Source: Ecdyonurus torrentis (lineage: Eukaryota; Arthropoda; Insecta; Ephemeroptera; Heptageniidae). From it: a DNA stretch of 64,000 nt. Under the pieces are notes generated by a model. It was not told the origin of the DNA, did no database searches, and saw only the letters and a list, made by a program, of their open reading frames with translations. The position numbers were made by a program, and so were the translations under genes. The number at the start of each line of letters is the position of its first letter. The stretch's first letter is position 1. Shown here one piece after another: positions 23,433-36,873 of the stretch. Location: NCBI GenBank assembly GCA_949318235.1, contig OX439136.1, positions 1,142,419-1,206,418 of the forward strand, in the 5' to 3' direction.

Positions 23433-23750
23433 TCTAAAAAATTAAAATATTATAAAATTTCATTCTTTTTAAAAAATTAGCAAATTTTTACGATTTACGT
23501 TATATACGTATTGGCAGCGCTTTTTATTAATTTCTATATTGTCACAATTTCCACGTCTATAACAAAAGAATTAACAATTTTTTAAGTACTCTAAAGCAAA
23601 AATATATAACAAATAAAAATAATAGAAAACTGATCTTCTTTAGAAAACAAAATGTATATTGTTTTTGTTTTATTTGCTTCATTTTATTTTTTGTTCCTAA
23701 ACATGGATCTGCAATTTCAATAACGTTCAAATAATGATCATTAATTTTTT

Positions 23751-23756
23751 TTTATT
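23751..23756 (-). terminator. Poly(A) signal AATAAA for the minus-strand gene
   Basis: AATAAA on the minus strand about 120 nt after the predicted stop at 23876. It is in the expected place for the terminal exon, though AATAAA is common in AT-rich DNA. Confidence 0.4.
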
Positions 23757-23875
23757 TTTAAAAAAAGGTTTTAAATACTAAAACATGGGCCTGAAGCGAC
23801 GCCAAATTCTCCAAATTTGTTTGCGAGGCTATCCTTTGCAGCATTACCAGCGGGGTTTCCTCCCAGCGCCTAACC

Positions 23876-23930
23876 TCAAATAGTTGGAAACCTTGGTTTC
23901 GAGATCACTTTCAAGTTCCTCTGTTGTATC
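23876..23930 (-). CDS. Predicted small membrane protein, exon 3 of 3 (tail)
   Basis: Acceptor ATTTGCAG. In the frame carried from exon 2 it adds E/IQQRNLKVISKPRFPTI and stops at 23878-23876. A second frame of the same exon is open further (DTTEELESDLETKVSNYL, then RLGAGRKPRW) and looks more protein-like. It cannot be reached from exon 2 with the splice sites seen. Either an unseen alternative donor exists, or this exon belongs to another transcript, or a frameshift has occurred. Confidence 0.35.
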
Positions 23931-23984
23931 CTGCAAATAAATACATAAATTAATATCCTTGTTTATTTTCTATCAAAATAATGA

Positions 23985-24232
23985 AAAGTAAAAAAAAAAA
24001 AAATTTGTTGAAAGCCATTGACACCGTTTAAATAATAAATATTGAATAGAATTTTTAAAAATGATGACAATAATTTCCAGAATGCTAATGTAGCCCCACA
24101 AGAAAGCGTGAAATAACTGTTAAGTAAGCAATTTGCGTAAAAGTTAATGTTTACTATGTCATAAAAATGCAGAAGAAGAAATAAAATGTTTTGTGGGCTG
24201 AATAAATAAAATTTTAGCATCACTGTCACAGA
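23985..24232 (-). repeat. Dispersed family A, reversed copy
   Basis: Reverse complement contains TTTCACGCTTTCTTGTGGGG, CTACATTAGCATTCTGG and AAATTATTGTCATCATT in the same order as family A at 31427 and 55577. It lies in the intron before exon 3 of the minus-strand gene. Confidence 0.65.
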
Positions 24233-24290
24233 TCTGTCACAAAACCCAACAGTAGCTCGAGTTACTGTTGGGTTTTGGGGACAAACTAAA
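24225..24290. repeat. Small hairpin
   Basis: ACAAAACCCAACAGTA, then GCTCGAG, then TACTGTTGGGTTTTG. Perfect 15-bp arms around GCTCGAGT, probably a minimal MITE. Confidence 0.7.
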
Positions 24291-24389
24291 GTTATTTATG
24301 TAAGCCTCATGAAGGGTTATGTGATAAAAATGCTTATGTTTTTCTCTGTCCTATTCCTTTATGTTAATTTTGTTGAGATGTCATAATTA

Positions 24390-24395
<6 letters not shown>

Positions 24396-24466
<71 letters not shown>

Positions 24467-24635
24467 ATATATAAATATTTGAAAGTATTTATCTTGCACT
24501 ATAACACCATCTAAAACGAATCATATAAATGCAAATAAAGCCAAACAGTTAAAAGGAAGTCATTGGCCGGAATCGAACCGACAACCTTTGGATTGGCGCT
24601 CCACTGCTCTGACCATTGAGCTACGCGGCCAACCA
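24396..24635 (-). repeat. SINE-like repeat: tRNA-derived head and (TA)n tail
   Basis: On the minus strand the head (24632-24561) has A box TAGCTCAATGG (24623-24613) and an exact B box GGTTCGATTCC (24579-24569). A T-arm GTCGG/CCGGC can pair. The putative acceptor strands GGCCGCG and CAATGAC do not pair and position 33 is C, so it is not a working tRNA. An AT-rich body of about 95 bp follows and the repeat runs into (TA)n (about 24465-24396), which would be its 3' tail. Confidence 0.55.
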
Positions 24636-24789
24636 ATTCAATAATGATTCTCTACTTGCATTTACACAATTCTATGACGACAAACTGTCACCTATTCGCT
24701 GCCCGAGAGGCACCTGTTTTTTCAAACCAGCCTCTCTTTAAACAGCTGGTCCCCTCTTGCGAGAGGAAATTTACCCGTGCGGCGAGATT

Positions 24790-24792
<3 letters not shown>

Positions 24793-24855
<63 letters not shown>

Positions 24856-25057
24856 TTCTCGCGTCAAGATGAAGCTACTACACTTTACAAATTTCCGAAG
24901 AATGAACGATCTACACTTTACAAATTTGCGGCTACCTGGAGCTTTTCCTACCTGTTTTATATAGCAGAAGCTTCAGGTAGCCGTGACTTTGTAAAGTGTA
25001 GATCGTTCATTCTTCGGAAATTTGTAAAGTGTAGTAGCTTCATCTTGACGCGAAAAG

Positions 25058-25106
<49 letters not shown>
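24793..25106. mobile_element. Family G foldback element 1 with (TA)n on both sides
   Basis: Core 24851-25062 is bounded by CGATGTTCTCGCGTCAAGAT and its near complement ATCTTGACGCGAAAAGATCG. The arms carry GAAGCTACTACACTTTACAA and GAATGAACGATCTACACTTT, each mirrored on the other side. (TA)n flanks both ends (about 24793-24850 and 25063-25106). Same family as 48631-48945 and 53081-53273. Confidence 0.85.
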
Positions 25107-25110
<4 letters not shown>

Positions 25111-25351
25111 AAGTTGCTATTCACTTCTTTTACTTTTTTTTGTAATTTATTTTGACAGAATTGGTACGTTTGTAATGTAGAGTAGACATAAATTTTAAAC
25201 AAGATACGTATGTTGGTTTTGTAACAGACAAAAATAAGACCTGTGACTTAAGTCTCCCTTCCTATCTTTGTTTAAAAAAATTTAAGATAATTACTTTTTT
25301 GATAAAAGTTATTCCATGTTATTTTGTTGAAATAATTACTTTAATACTCAC

Positions 25352-25450
25352 TCTGATATGGCATCGAGAAAGAATGTTATATATAAAAGAATCACTCCCA
25401 TAATGAAGAAAAATATGGTTGAAGTTGATATACAATCAGGTTCTTCGTCA
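25352..25450 (-). CDS. Predicted small membrane protein, exon 2 of 3 (transmembrane exon)
   Basis: Acceptor TATATTTTTTAG, then 99 nt, then donor GTGAGTATT. In the frame set by exon 1 it reads I/DEEPDCISTSTIFFFIMG, VILLYITFFLDAIS. It contains the only membrane-spanning segment, entering and leaving in phase 2. The other two frames contain stops, which supports this reading. This is the best supported exon of the gene. Confidence 0.5.
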
Positions 25451-28070
<2,620 letters not shown>

Positions 28071-28185
28071 ACATATACACACATACACCTGATTAGTGGT
28101 TAATTAAACCATAAATTTTAAGACTTGCATTTCAAAAAAAAAAAATTTGTAAAATTAAAACTTATAATAAATAAAAAAAACTCAC

Positions 28186-28238
28186 ATGTCAATATCTTCT
28201 TCATTATTTTCTTGAATTTCGAAAATTTCTTGATGCAT
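28186..28238 (-). CDS. Predicted 68-residue single-pass membrane protein, exon 1 of 3
   Basis: Start ATG at 28238 with an in-frame stop upstream. The exon encodes MHQEIFEIQENNEEDID and ends in phase 2 at the donor GTGAGTTTTTT. Joined to exons 2 (25352-25450) and 3 (23876-23930) the frame stays open and gives 68 residues. These are an acidic N-terminus (about 1-24), one hydrophobic segment (about 27-47, with IFFFIMGVILLYITFF) and a short basic tail ending PRFPTI. Topology is likely N-out or type III, but this is inferred. I do not recognise the family. The introns (about 2.7 and 1.4 kb) are filled with microsatellites and MITEs. Support is splice consensus plus frame continuity only. Chance agreement is possible, and the third exon is the weakest. 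Confidence 0.45.
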
Positions 28239-28509
28239 ATGTTTAGTAACACACTTTAAAATACCCGTTCACTTCTTTATGAGTCTGTAGCACACAAATA
28301 ATACTAAATTTTAGTTACAGCATTTCAAAACCCATAACCTACCACAATATGCGCACGCGTAACGCTTTTTTTAATAATATACACCTTGAGTTATTTGCCA
28401 ATCTTCTTTTAAATGTAATATTATAATAAATAACTCATTTTGTATAACTTAATAAAACAACCTAATGTAGTTCTGCACTATCTGAATTAATTCATATAAT
28501 ATAGTACTA

Positions 28510-28667
<158 letters not shown>

Positions 28668-28977
28668 GTAAAAAATTTAACTGAAATATTGTTTTATTGG
28701 CAGTACTAAGAATATTTAGCTTAAAAAAGGTAATAAATCAATATGACAAATCCTGCAAGGTAACCTACTAGAATTTTAACATATTTTAAGATACACTATT
28801 CTAATTTATGATTTATTTAAGTTTTAAACTTCTTTCTTCTTTGTTTACAAATTTTTAGTCAAATCTCTCAGCTCCTAATTTCCTGACAAAATGACTAAAA
28901 AATTAAAATAATGTTAACTTTATAATTAGATTTTTAGTGTTAAAAATGCATAATATTGCATTTAGACTAAAAGTCAA

Positions 28978-29205
28978 AAACCAGAGAAGAAAATAAGCAT
29001 TTATATCACACAACACTTGATAGGATTGGTGGGATACTTACTTATTAAAAAACGTTAGTTTCTCTCAAAACACAATTGTAGCTAAAAGAATTCAAGATAT
29101 GCAACCCGCACATCAGTTTTTTTTTTTTTTGCATAAAAATCCTATTTTGTGTTTATTTATTTTAAAGCGCATGTTGTTTTACGTGGTCTATAGCTTAAAA
29201 CTAAA
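28978..29205 (+). repeat. Dispersed family A, internally deleted copy
   Basis: Begins ACCAGAGAAGAAAATAAGCA and ends TTTACGTGGTCTATAGCTTA. The middle block with TGACGTCA is missing and replaced by a T-run near 29118. Confidence 0.7.
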
Positions 29206-29214
29206 CACGTAGAA

Positions 29215-29825
29215 TGGAAGGACTTATGGAGCAATGTGTGATCTAATAAATTTCTATTATATATAAATTACTGTAAATTTTTTTTATATTATACGAAATC
29301 ACATATCATTGTTGTACATAAATAAATGGAGCATTATTTAGGAAGCGTTGAGTCAAACTAATGTGTGTCAAAATTTATTTTCCCCTCAAAAAATCCTTTT
29401 TAAAAATCTCTTTTCCTCTCTGTCTTTCTATCTGCCTGTCTAATAAATTGAATTTACACTCCAGTATGCCAATTTCATGTAGATATATTGGAAAATTTTA
29501 TAAAGATAAACAAATATTTTCAACTCTCAAGAAATCTTTCGTGAGGCACTTTGACACAAATTTATTTAATTTTTACTAAAGTAATTTGATATTATGGAAG
29601 AGAGTGAATGACTTGCTTTGGTGGAAATAAAAAAAATAATGTCACAATAATTCTTTCTACGTTTTATTTATCCAGCCAAGCAAACTACCATCATTTACAA
29701 ATGAAATTAAGTAATTTGAAAAATAAATCGTACTTCGTTTCAAAAAAAATATATAATAATATTATTATTATTTAAGTATAAATTATCATAGGTGAGTAGG
29801 TGGCACGGAATTTTCTAACAGCATA
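29215..29825 (+). repeat. Dispersed family D, copy 1
   Basis: Matches 52165-52865 in the same orientation: TATGGAGCAATGTGTG, AAATTTATTTTCCCCTCAAA, CTGCCTGTCT, AATTGAATTTACACTCCAGT, GTATAAATT and GGCACGGAATTTTCTAA. The 72-codon frame at 29361 is not conserved in copy 2. Confidence 0.75.
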
Positions 29826-29909
29826 TTTATATATAAACACCAGAAAGAATTTTTTTAAAAACATCATTTTTTGATAAATAACATTGAAAAGTATATATCG
29901 ATTCTGTTT

Positions 29910-30060
29910 GCGAAAAAATCCTCTCTCGTATTTTGTCAGAGGAAGCAAAAGGCCTATCTCGTTTTTTTCAGTGAAACGTTATAAAGATGGCGCTCGAGAT
30001 AGACCTTTTGCTTCCACTGACAAAACCAGATAGGCCTTTTTCGTCCCCTGACAAAATATG
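29910..30060. mobile_element. Small foldback repeat
   Basis: TTTTGTCAGAGGAAGCAAAA, then GGCCTATCTCG is mirrored by CGAGATAGACC, then TTTTGCTTCCACTGACAAAA. A third partial copy of the end, CCCCTGACAAAATATGAG, follows directly. Confidence 0.7.
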
Positions 30061-30095
30061 AGTTATGTTTTGAGACAAAGTAAAGTAAATAACCC

Positions 30096-30580
30096 TCAAG
30101 ATGCCGGACATAACTTTTTGCGCTGAAGGCCTAGCCTAGTCAAGAAGGCCCTGTTTTTACACTTAAATATTATAAAAGGTATCCATTGTTCAAAGCTCAT
30201 ATTTTTATAGACGATCCAAAATTTATTACGCTATATAGGAAAATTATTGAAACATTTTTATCAAAGTTATTGTTAATATGAAAAGTTATTAACTAAAATT
30301 ACTTCTGTCCATAAGAAATACATTGACCGCGATTCACAATTTTCAAACATTCAGGTATAAGAGAGGTCGTGTGTCTTTAAAATTATTAAAGGTTAGCAAA
30401 ATTAGAGCAAGAGATGTGCGAATATAAAGAAGGAGGAAAAAGCAAAACAAACTTTTTATAATGCGAGGGGTTGCTAGCAAATTTTACTTTCATATAAGAA
30501 GAGAAAACTTCAAAATCTAAAGAATAAAATTTAATACAGTATATTGTTTTTCTCATTTGTCACATATGTATAACTCAAAA
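30096..30580 (+). repeat. Dispersed family C, copy 2
   Basis: Same start and internal order as the copy at 1862. It ends just before the duplicated target of the hAT element at 30597. Confidence 0.75.
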
Positions 30581-30596
30581 ATATAAAAATATTTGG

Positions 30597-31102
30597 CAGA
30601 CATGGGCATGAGCGTCTTGTTTGAGCGACGCTCACCTGGAGCGCGCTCAAAAATTGAGAGCGGAGCGGGAGCGTCGCTCATTTATTAGGGTCGCGAGCGT
30701 GAGCGCGAGCGCGATTAAAATGTTGTGAAAAGAGCGACTTGATCGTGCCTTATTTTTTGCTTTGAGGAATACAAAATTAGAAACCTAAAATATAGAAATT
30801 TATGTAGTTCGATTTATGAAATGTCTAATTTTTGCAAATTAATCAATTAATATACCTTCTACCACAGTTAAAATTGCGGTATAAGCTATTTCCTAATCAC
30901 TAGAATGGTCCAGCTAAGAGTCACACCCACATTTTTAAGACTTAAAGGAGTGACATAAGAGCGCGCTCATAAAATTCAAGAGCGTGAGCGTGAGCACGCT
31001 CATAAGTTAAATTGTGAGCGCATAGCGTTAGCGCGATCAGTTACGTGATCGCGAGCGCAGAGCGCGAGCGTGCTCATATTTAAAGAGCGCTGGCCATGTC
31101 TG
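30597..31102. mobile_element. Non-autonomous hAT-type element with an 8-bp target duplication
   Basis: Ends are CAGACATGGGCATGAGCG and CGCTGGCCATGTCTG. The exact 8-bp duplication ATATTTGG lies at 30589-30596 and 31103-31110. An 8-bp duplication with CA...TG ends is the hallmark of the hAT superfamily. About 120 bp inside each end is dense with GAGCG and CGCTC motifs (GAGCGTGAGCGCGAGCGCG) and stands out as GC-rich, while the centre is AT-rich. No transposase remains. Confidence 0.9.
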
Positions 31103-31426
31103 ATATTTGGTGAAAATTTAAACTGAAAATAGAAGAATACAAATATCATAATTCTACTAATTTCATTAGCAGTATTTACAGCAGAATACAAACAAATTTT
31201 TTACATAGTATTAATTCATATTTAAATACAATACATACTCAATTTTATAATTTTCTTAAAGATCTTTGATATTTGTTCAGATGTATATAGAAATTTGCAT
31301 TCATAATGTATAGCATAACAGATTATAGATAGTACAGGGTGTTTATACAAATTTTTACTTTTGCATAAACGTTTTTAATTTGAATTTTATTGACAAATTA
31401 GACTTATTATACATCAAATTAAAGCT

Positions 31427-31769
31427 TAAAGGAATAGACCAGAGAAAAACATAAGTGTTTATATCACAAAAGACCTGATGGGATTTAAATAAATAACATT
31501 ATTTAGTCTCAAAACTCAACTGTAGCCCCGTAGCAATTATCAGAATATTCGATTTATGCAACCCGCTCAACATTTTTATACTGTTTTTTGCATGTTTCTG
31601 ACGTCATAAACATGAATTTTCACGCAAATTTCATACTTTACAGTATTTTCACGCTCTCTCGTGGAGCTACACTAACATTCTGGTTAAAATTGTCAACAGT
31701 TTAGAAGATCCCATTTTGTATTTATTCATTAAAAAGCACATGTTGTTTTATGTGGTCTATAGCTTTAAG
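31427..31769 (+). mobile_element. Dispersed family A, full copy, TTAA-flanked
   Basis: Begins TTAAAGGAATAGACCAG and ends GTGGTCTATAGCTTTAA, so the ends form an imperfect inverted repeat around TTAA. It contains TTTCTGACGTCATAAACATG (TGACGTCA at 31599-31606) and CACGCTCTCTCGTGGAGCTA. It interrupts the left end of the mariner relic. A TTAA target suggests a piggyBac- or Kolobok-type MITE. Confidence 0.8.
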
Positions 31770-31964
31770 TATTGACATTTTGTTTTCTGTTTTTACAAAT
31801 GTGATTTGTTGATTTTTCTTTTGGATAGATGCAAAACAATACGAAGTGCGTTTTTAACGAAAGACAGACGTTAGCAAACAGCGTTTTTTTAAAAAAATAA
31901 AAAAACCCTTATTAATTTTTTTCTTAGTTAAAAGTGATTATAAGCAAATGACATTAAGGTTTCT

Positions 31965-32290
31965 CTATGTGGGAACCATTTGTAGACCGGCAGTTGTCAA
32001 GTCAAAATTGTAGTTCGAGCCACACGCGTTGCGGAGCATCTAAGCCGTGATGGACTCGATAGCATCAGTAATCCTGATGGCGTCGCTTCAACTCTGGAGT
32101 ATCTTGCACTGGAGTCTTAAATTTTTTGTCTTTGACATCCCACAAGAAAAATCAGATGGGGTGAGGTCTAGTGATCTCGGTGCCCAAGCTGTGGGTCCGT
32201 GTTAGCCAATCCACTCTTTGTTTACATCGAAATCTGGCGCAATCGACAGGTTTTTTTCTTCAAAAATGGACTCTTACACCACTTACTGAT
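31965..32290 (-). pseudogene. Transposase C-terminal fragment (IS630/Tc1/mariner DDE type), broken
   Basis: On the minus strand one reads HGPTAWAPRSLDLTPSDF near 32215-32150. After frameshifts come DAIESI (near 32050) and LDNCRSTNGSHIE (near 32000-31965). The family pattern is W-P-R-S-P-D-L-T-P followed by D-F-F-L-W-G, and near the C-terminus a cysteine-arginine-x-x-N-G-x-H-I-E ending. The last Asp/Glu of the catalytic triad would lie in the SPDLTPxDFF stretch. There are several frameshifts and in-frame stops. The N-terminal DNA-binding part is absent. Confidence 0.75.
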
Positions 32291-32891
32291 TAAAATGAAA
32301 ACCACTTGGCATAACTCTTTTTTGCGAACATTTTTAAAAATGTCAAAATTTGTACTTTAATTTGATATATAACAAGTTGCAATTGTAAAAAAATTTCAAA
32401 GAGAAATCAGTCAAAAATAATAAAAATTTAAAAATACACCCTGTATAACAAGTTGCAATTGTAAAAAAATTTCATTGTTTAATCAGCCTCTTAAATAGTA
32501 AAAAATTAAAAACACACCCTGTATATCAATAATATAATTATAAATTATGTAAATATATAGTTTCTTTTAACATTGGTTGCATATTGTATTTATAATTTTA
32601 ATGATATTAAAGTACTGTGTATCATTTAGTTAGTGTATGTTCATAATAAATAAATTTTCTATTTTAATATTTCTCTGCGATCATTATTTTAAGGTATTAT
32701 TTCAAACTGGTTTTCCATCAACTTGGTCTCGTAATACTAACGGATTTCAATTTCAACTCAATGAACAAATTTTTTGAAACCAAATTCTGTGCACGTTATT
32801 TGCACGAAAGTTTTTTAGTGCATCTAACTAATAAGGTCTCTATCAATGATATACCAATAAAAAGCGTGGTATAAAGATTAATTTTTCATCC

Positions 32892-32893
<2 letters not shown>

Positions 32894-32972
<79 letters not shown>
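32894..32972. repeat. (TA)n microsatellite
   Basis: Uninterrupted TA tract about 300 bp upstream of the predicted plus-strand gene. Confidence 0.9.
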
Positions 32973-32975
<3 letters not shown>

Positions 32976-33280
32976 ATTAAAAAAAGTAAACGTGAATTTA
33001 ACAAATAAAACTAAAAAAAAGGTTGTTATGATTTTTTTTGTATTCAAGATGTTGTTTTATGTTGTCCATAGTTTAATTTTTAATTTTTGTTTAAATAATA
33101 TTAATTTAAATATTCAGAAAATAGATTCAAGGTTGTTTCAACACTATATACGTACGTACGTATATAAATTATAAAACGCGCAAACTCACTAATCTCCATT
33201 CTCATATTGTAGGTGCAAATTGCAATAAAATGCATTACGTTGCAATCAGTCAGTGTAATATATTATATAGTGCTTTACTT

Positions 33281-33381
33281 ATGGCACCTTCACCAAAAAA
33301 ACAAACTGTAGTAAAAGTAGTTGGAAATAACCAAGTTGAAGTAGCAATTCAGGTGGAAGAAACAGATTTTGATATTCCAAG
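33281..33381 (+). CDS. Predicted 68-residue single-pass membrane protein, exon 1 of 3
   Basis: ATG at 33281 starts MAPSPKKQTVVKVVGNNQVE, then VAIQVEETDFDIP. The exon ends AAG with a GCAAGT donor at 33382, the consensus of a GC-AG intron. A possible 5' UTR acceptor (CTCATATTGTAG) lies at 33212. Exons 2 (35652-35732) and 3 (35954-35978) continue the frame to a stop, 68 residues in all. The hydrophobic segment is residues about 36-58. The pattern DIPxxxFLxxxLTYxxYxxLxxxGY recalls the N-terminal membrane segment of serine palmitoyltransferase subunit 2, but the protein stops just after it. So this is either a truncated relative, the first exons of a longer gene, or unrelated. Intron 1 holds (TAAA)n and a family B copy. 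Confidence 0.5.
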
Positions 33382-33479
33382 GCAAGTGAAAAAAAAATAG
33401 TAAATTATCTTTTAGAATTATATTTAAAAAAAACTTTTAAAATAAATAAATAAGTTTAATAATAAATCAATAAATCAAT

Positions 33480-33790
<311 letters not shown>

Positions 33791-34309
33791 TAAGTATGTA
33801 AATATATTTATATAGCATAAAGTAAAATTTGCCATTATATAAAAATTAAAATAATTATTAATAGTATAATCCTGCCAGTTTCACACGTGTTGATTTTCTT
33901 AAGAAATAAGTAATTCAGTTTACCTGAAAACTAAGTAAAATAAAAATGTGACTTATCTAGACTCAACATTGCTACTATATGTAACATATATGCGAATTTA
34001 TCACGTTATGTAACACTTTGGTTAGGTTACGAGGGTCTAGTCTTAACTAAGCTATAACTGGTTGTAACTTTTTTTTTACCACTCTATGACTCTATGTCAT
34101 ACCTGATGCATGTAAACATGCTATGATTACAACTAAATGTATAGCTTATGATATGATGCATAGTTTTATTTAGTTTTTCTTATATCTTTATGGTATTATT
34201 TAAAAAGGCCTATTTAAAAAAAAATTATTTGCTTTTTAATTAAATTAAGATTTAATTATATTTGTTAAAATTTATTTAGATTTTTTTTAAGTACCTAATA
34301 TAGGGTCTA

Positions 34310-34575
34310 TGTATTTGTGTTAAAGTCGACGCCATGTAGGATAACTCAATATCATGGGTGGCATATGAAAATAAATCATTTTGCTAGTTAAAAAACCCTA
34401 TGCATTGATGCTGAAAATATATATTGAATTAGTATCTCAAGTATGTGAGAAAAATAACAATAACCAAATTTGAAACGATTTCCAAAAGAAAATCGGCTTT
34501 AATGAAGTTTGTCCTATGCTGATCAATATTATGCACTACTCCAGTATGGCCAGTATTTAAACACTCTACATTCCT
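34310..34575 (+). repeat. Dispersed family B, copy 2
   Basis: TCGACGCCATGTAGGAT, TTGAATTAGTATCTCAAGTA, TGTGAGAAAAATAACAATAA and GTCCTATGCTGATCAATATT match copies 1 and 3. The end with TGACGTCA is missing. Confidence 0.65.
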
Positions 34576-35139
34576 AATATTGCTTTTATAATTCTGTTTA
34601 ATTTAAATATTATATTTAAAATAACCCGACATAAAAAAAATGCTGCATGTTGTAAAATTAATGTTCAATGGCATATTATAAGTATCACATTGAAAAAATT
34701 TCCACTTATTGCTACTTAAATTTGATATTATTTTGGGTTGGAAAAATACATTAAATACAATAGAAGTAAAAAAAGGTTAGTTTTTATCGCTTTTAATTGT
34801 TACTATTATTATTATCAAATACATTACTTATTTATTTTAATAATTTTGATACAAATTTGTTAGTTAGTATATTATGTCGTTATTTCATCTTTTTTGAGCA
34901 AATAATAAAATTACATTAGCTACTATAGTAGTCTGAGGAGCGTACGCAATATTTTGGTTATTATAATATTTTACCTCTAAGATATATATTTTATTGAAAA
35001 TATTACTATTTCATAAACTTTTCTATTAATAGAAGACTAGCAAATGTAGGTTTAGTGAGAAAATAAACAAACCCACAGCTCAACACTTTAACAAAGTGCT
35101 AGCAGACGAATTATTGTTCCTTTCTACGTTTAACATGCT

Positions 35140-35405
35140 TTCTTATGTAGCAATGAAACAGCTATAACTCAAGTCAGAATTATTTTTCAGAGCTGAAATT
35201 TTTACTGTAGCTTACTGAGCCTACAAGCTTTTGTTTTCCTGGATTTCAAGTGATTTTATTTAAAAATATTTTACCACCCATTTGACTTCAAATCCAGGAA
35301 AACAAAAGCTTTAAAGCTCAGTAAGCTACAGTAAAAATTTCAGCTCTAAAAAATAATTATAACTTAAGTTAGAGCTGCTACATTCCGCAATAAAAAAGCA
35401 TGTTA
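35140..35405. mobile_element. Foldback MITE with arms of about 115 bp
   Basis: CTGAAATTTTTACTGTAGCT, TACTGAGC and AGCTTTTGTTTTCCTGGATT are mirrored exactly on the right. The outer arms (ACATGCTTTCTTATGTAGCA against TGCTACATTCCGCAATAAAA) are diverged. It lies about 250 bp before exon 2 of the plus-strand gene. Confidence 0.8.
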
Positions 35406-35651
35406 AAAAAAGTTTTTGCTTCAATTTTAAAATGCTTCTATGCTTGAAGTGGTTACGATAAATTACTAGTAACAGGTTACGATATGATTTGATATTGTTT
35501 ACCTATTGCAGTTTAATATTTACAAGATTTAGTATTTACATGCTATTAAAATAGTGTATACTTGTTTTTGGTGAATATTTAAAAATAAAATAAAAATAAT
35601 ATAATCACAATGTAAATTTTGAAACTAAAAAAAATTTCTTTTCTTTTGCAG

Positions 35652-35732
35652 CAAATCGTTTCTGATCACCTCTCTGACTTATGGAACTTATTTTCTTGTT
35701 GTTTATGGATATTGCTATTTTCTTTATTACTC
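35652..35732 (+). CDS. Predicted small membrane protein, exon 2 of 3 (transmembrane exon)
   Basis: Very good splice sites: TTTCTTTTCTTTTGCAG before and CTC/GTAAGT after. In the frame from exon 1 it reads S/KSFLITSLTYGTYFLVVY, GYCYFLYY. A second frame (QIVSDHLSDLWNLFSCC) is also open through this exon and into exon 3, so the frame choice depends on exon 1. 81 nt, phase 2 at both ends. Confidence 0.55.
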
Positions 35733-35830
35733 GTAAGTATATTATACACAATGAATACATATTGTTTCCTTTATAATAAAAACATAACAATACGTTCAAA
35801 ATTTTAAGCTATAATATGTTATATAATAAC

Positions 35831-35938
<108 letters not shown>

Positions 35939-35953
35939 TATATTATTTTACAG

Positions 35954-35978
35954 GTTTCGTGCAAAATTTACAAAGTAA
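35954..35978 (+). CDS. Predicted small membrane protein, exon 3 of 3
   Basis: Acceptor TATTTTACAG. It completes a serine codon and adds FRAKFTK, stop TAA at 35976-35978. The stop overlaps a possible donor (AAA then GTAAGA at 35976), so this may instead be a 22-nt internal exon of a longer gene whose remaining exons are outside the window or displaced by the LINE. Confidence 0.4.
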
Positions 35979-36419
35979 GATCCTACAAAATCACATGGCA
36001 AAATTAAAATCATCAGCTGCTTCCGCATAAAAAAAATTAAACATGAGCAAAAACTACAATTTTTGAGGACTTCAGTGTTTGATTTACAGAATTACTAACA
36101 TGGTTGATTATTAATAATATTATTGTTTGATTTTGTTAACGCGTTGCTGTACACATAGAAACATGCCTTTTTAGTTTTTATATCATTATACACAAAATGA
36201 GACCTTTGAAACTGGCGTTAAATTTCCCAAGCATCTTAATTTAAACATACAGGAGAGTACAAAATGTCTGTATAGTAGGCAACTCTGACATCTTGCACAT
36301 CTTTGCACTTCTGCACTGCCTGCACTTCTGCGTTGCCATGTTTGTGGGGCCTAATACATCGTTTAGCATACAGGAAAAATCATTTCTCATAATTTTTTGT
36401 TTTTATTTAGTGAGTTAAT

Positions 36420-36532
36420 TTTTTCTTATTTTCTTTGAGCTTAATAGGAGCTACAAATAAGGCTTTGATAAGCTTCTTTTGCTATTAAAAAATTATAAAT
36501 AAAGTTTTTCTTATTCTGGTCTATGTATTTTA
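36420..36532 (-). repeat. Dispersed family A, 5' fragment beside the LINE
   Basis: Reverse complement starts TTTAAAATACATAGACCAGA and ATAAGAAAAACTTTATTTAT, resembling the family A start (TTAAAGGAATAGACCAGAG). It abuts the AAAT tail of the LINE. Weak but consistent. Confidence 0.4.
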
Positions 36533-36560
36533 AATAATAAATAAATAAATAAATATAATC
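36533..36560 (-). repeat. LINE 3' tail (ATTT)n and poly(A) signal
   Basis: On the minus strand GCAATAAAGATTAT is followed by four to five ATTT units, the expected 3' end for template-primed insertion of a CR1/L2-like LINE. Confidence 0.75.
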
Positions 36561-36873
36561 TTTATTGCAAAATAGGCAAAAGGTGCAGTCAGGGCAAAAC
36601 ACAGGCCCTATCACTGAACCAACAATGGACAGCAGTAAAACAAAAACACAAAATATACCATTTATAAGATTAAGCGTATTGAGACATACCATTTTTAAAT
36701 TATATTTGCAAGATAATACTTAGTAAATTAAAAAATAACAAAATTTAATGTTTCATCAAATAACAATATAATATATAATATATACCTTTTTAAATCAATT
36801 AAACAGTTTCAGATAAACAATAACACATATTATGCATAATTATAAATAAGATATTGTAACGGGAAAAGATAGA

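Larger units (their letters stand above)
31333..32527 (-). mobile_element. Relic of a Tc1/mariner-type transposon
   Basis: Ends TACAGGGTGTTTATACA at 31333 and ACACACCCTGTATA near 32526, with related subterminal sequence (ATCAAATTAAAG against CTTTAATTTGAT). The right end is tandemly repeated, with ATACACCCTGTATAACAAGT near 32435 and a second terminus near 32515, and TAACAAGTTGCAATTGTAAA occurs twice. A transposase remnant is at 31965-32290. A family A element is inserted at 31427-31769. Confidence 0.75.

Noticed and set aside
24561..24632. Functional tRNA gene (anticodon GCC)
   Set aside because: The acceptor strands do not pair and the base before the anticodon is not T. A SINE head is more likely.
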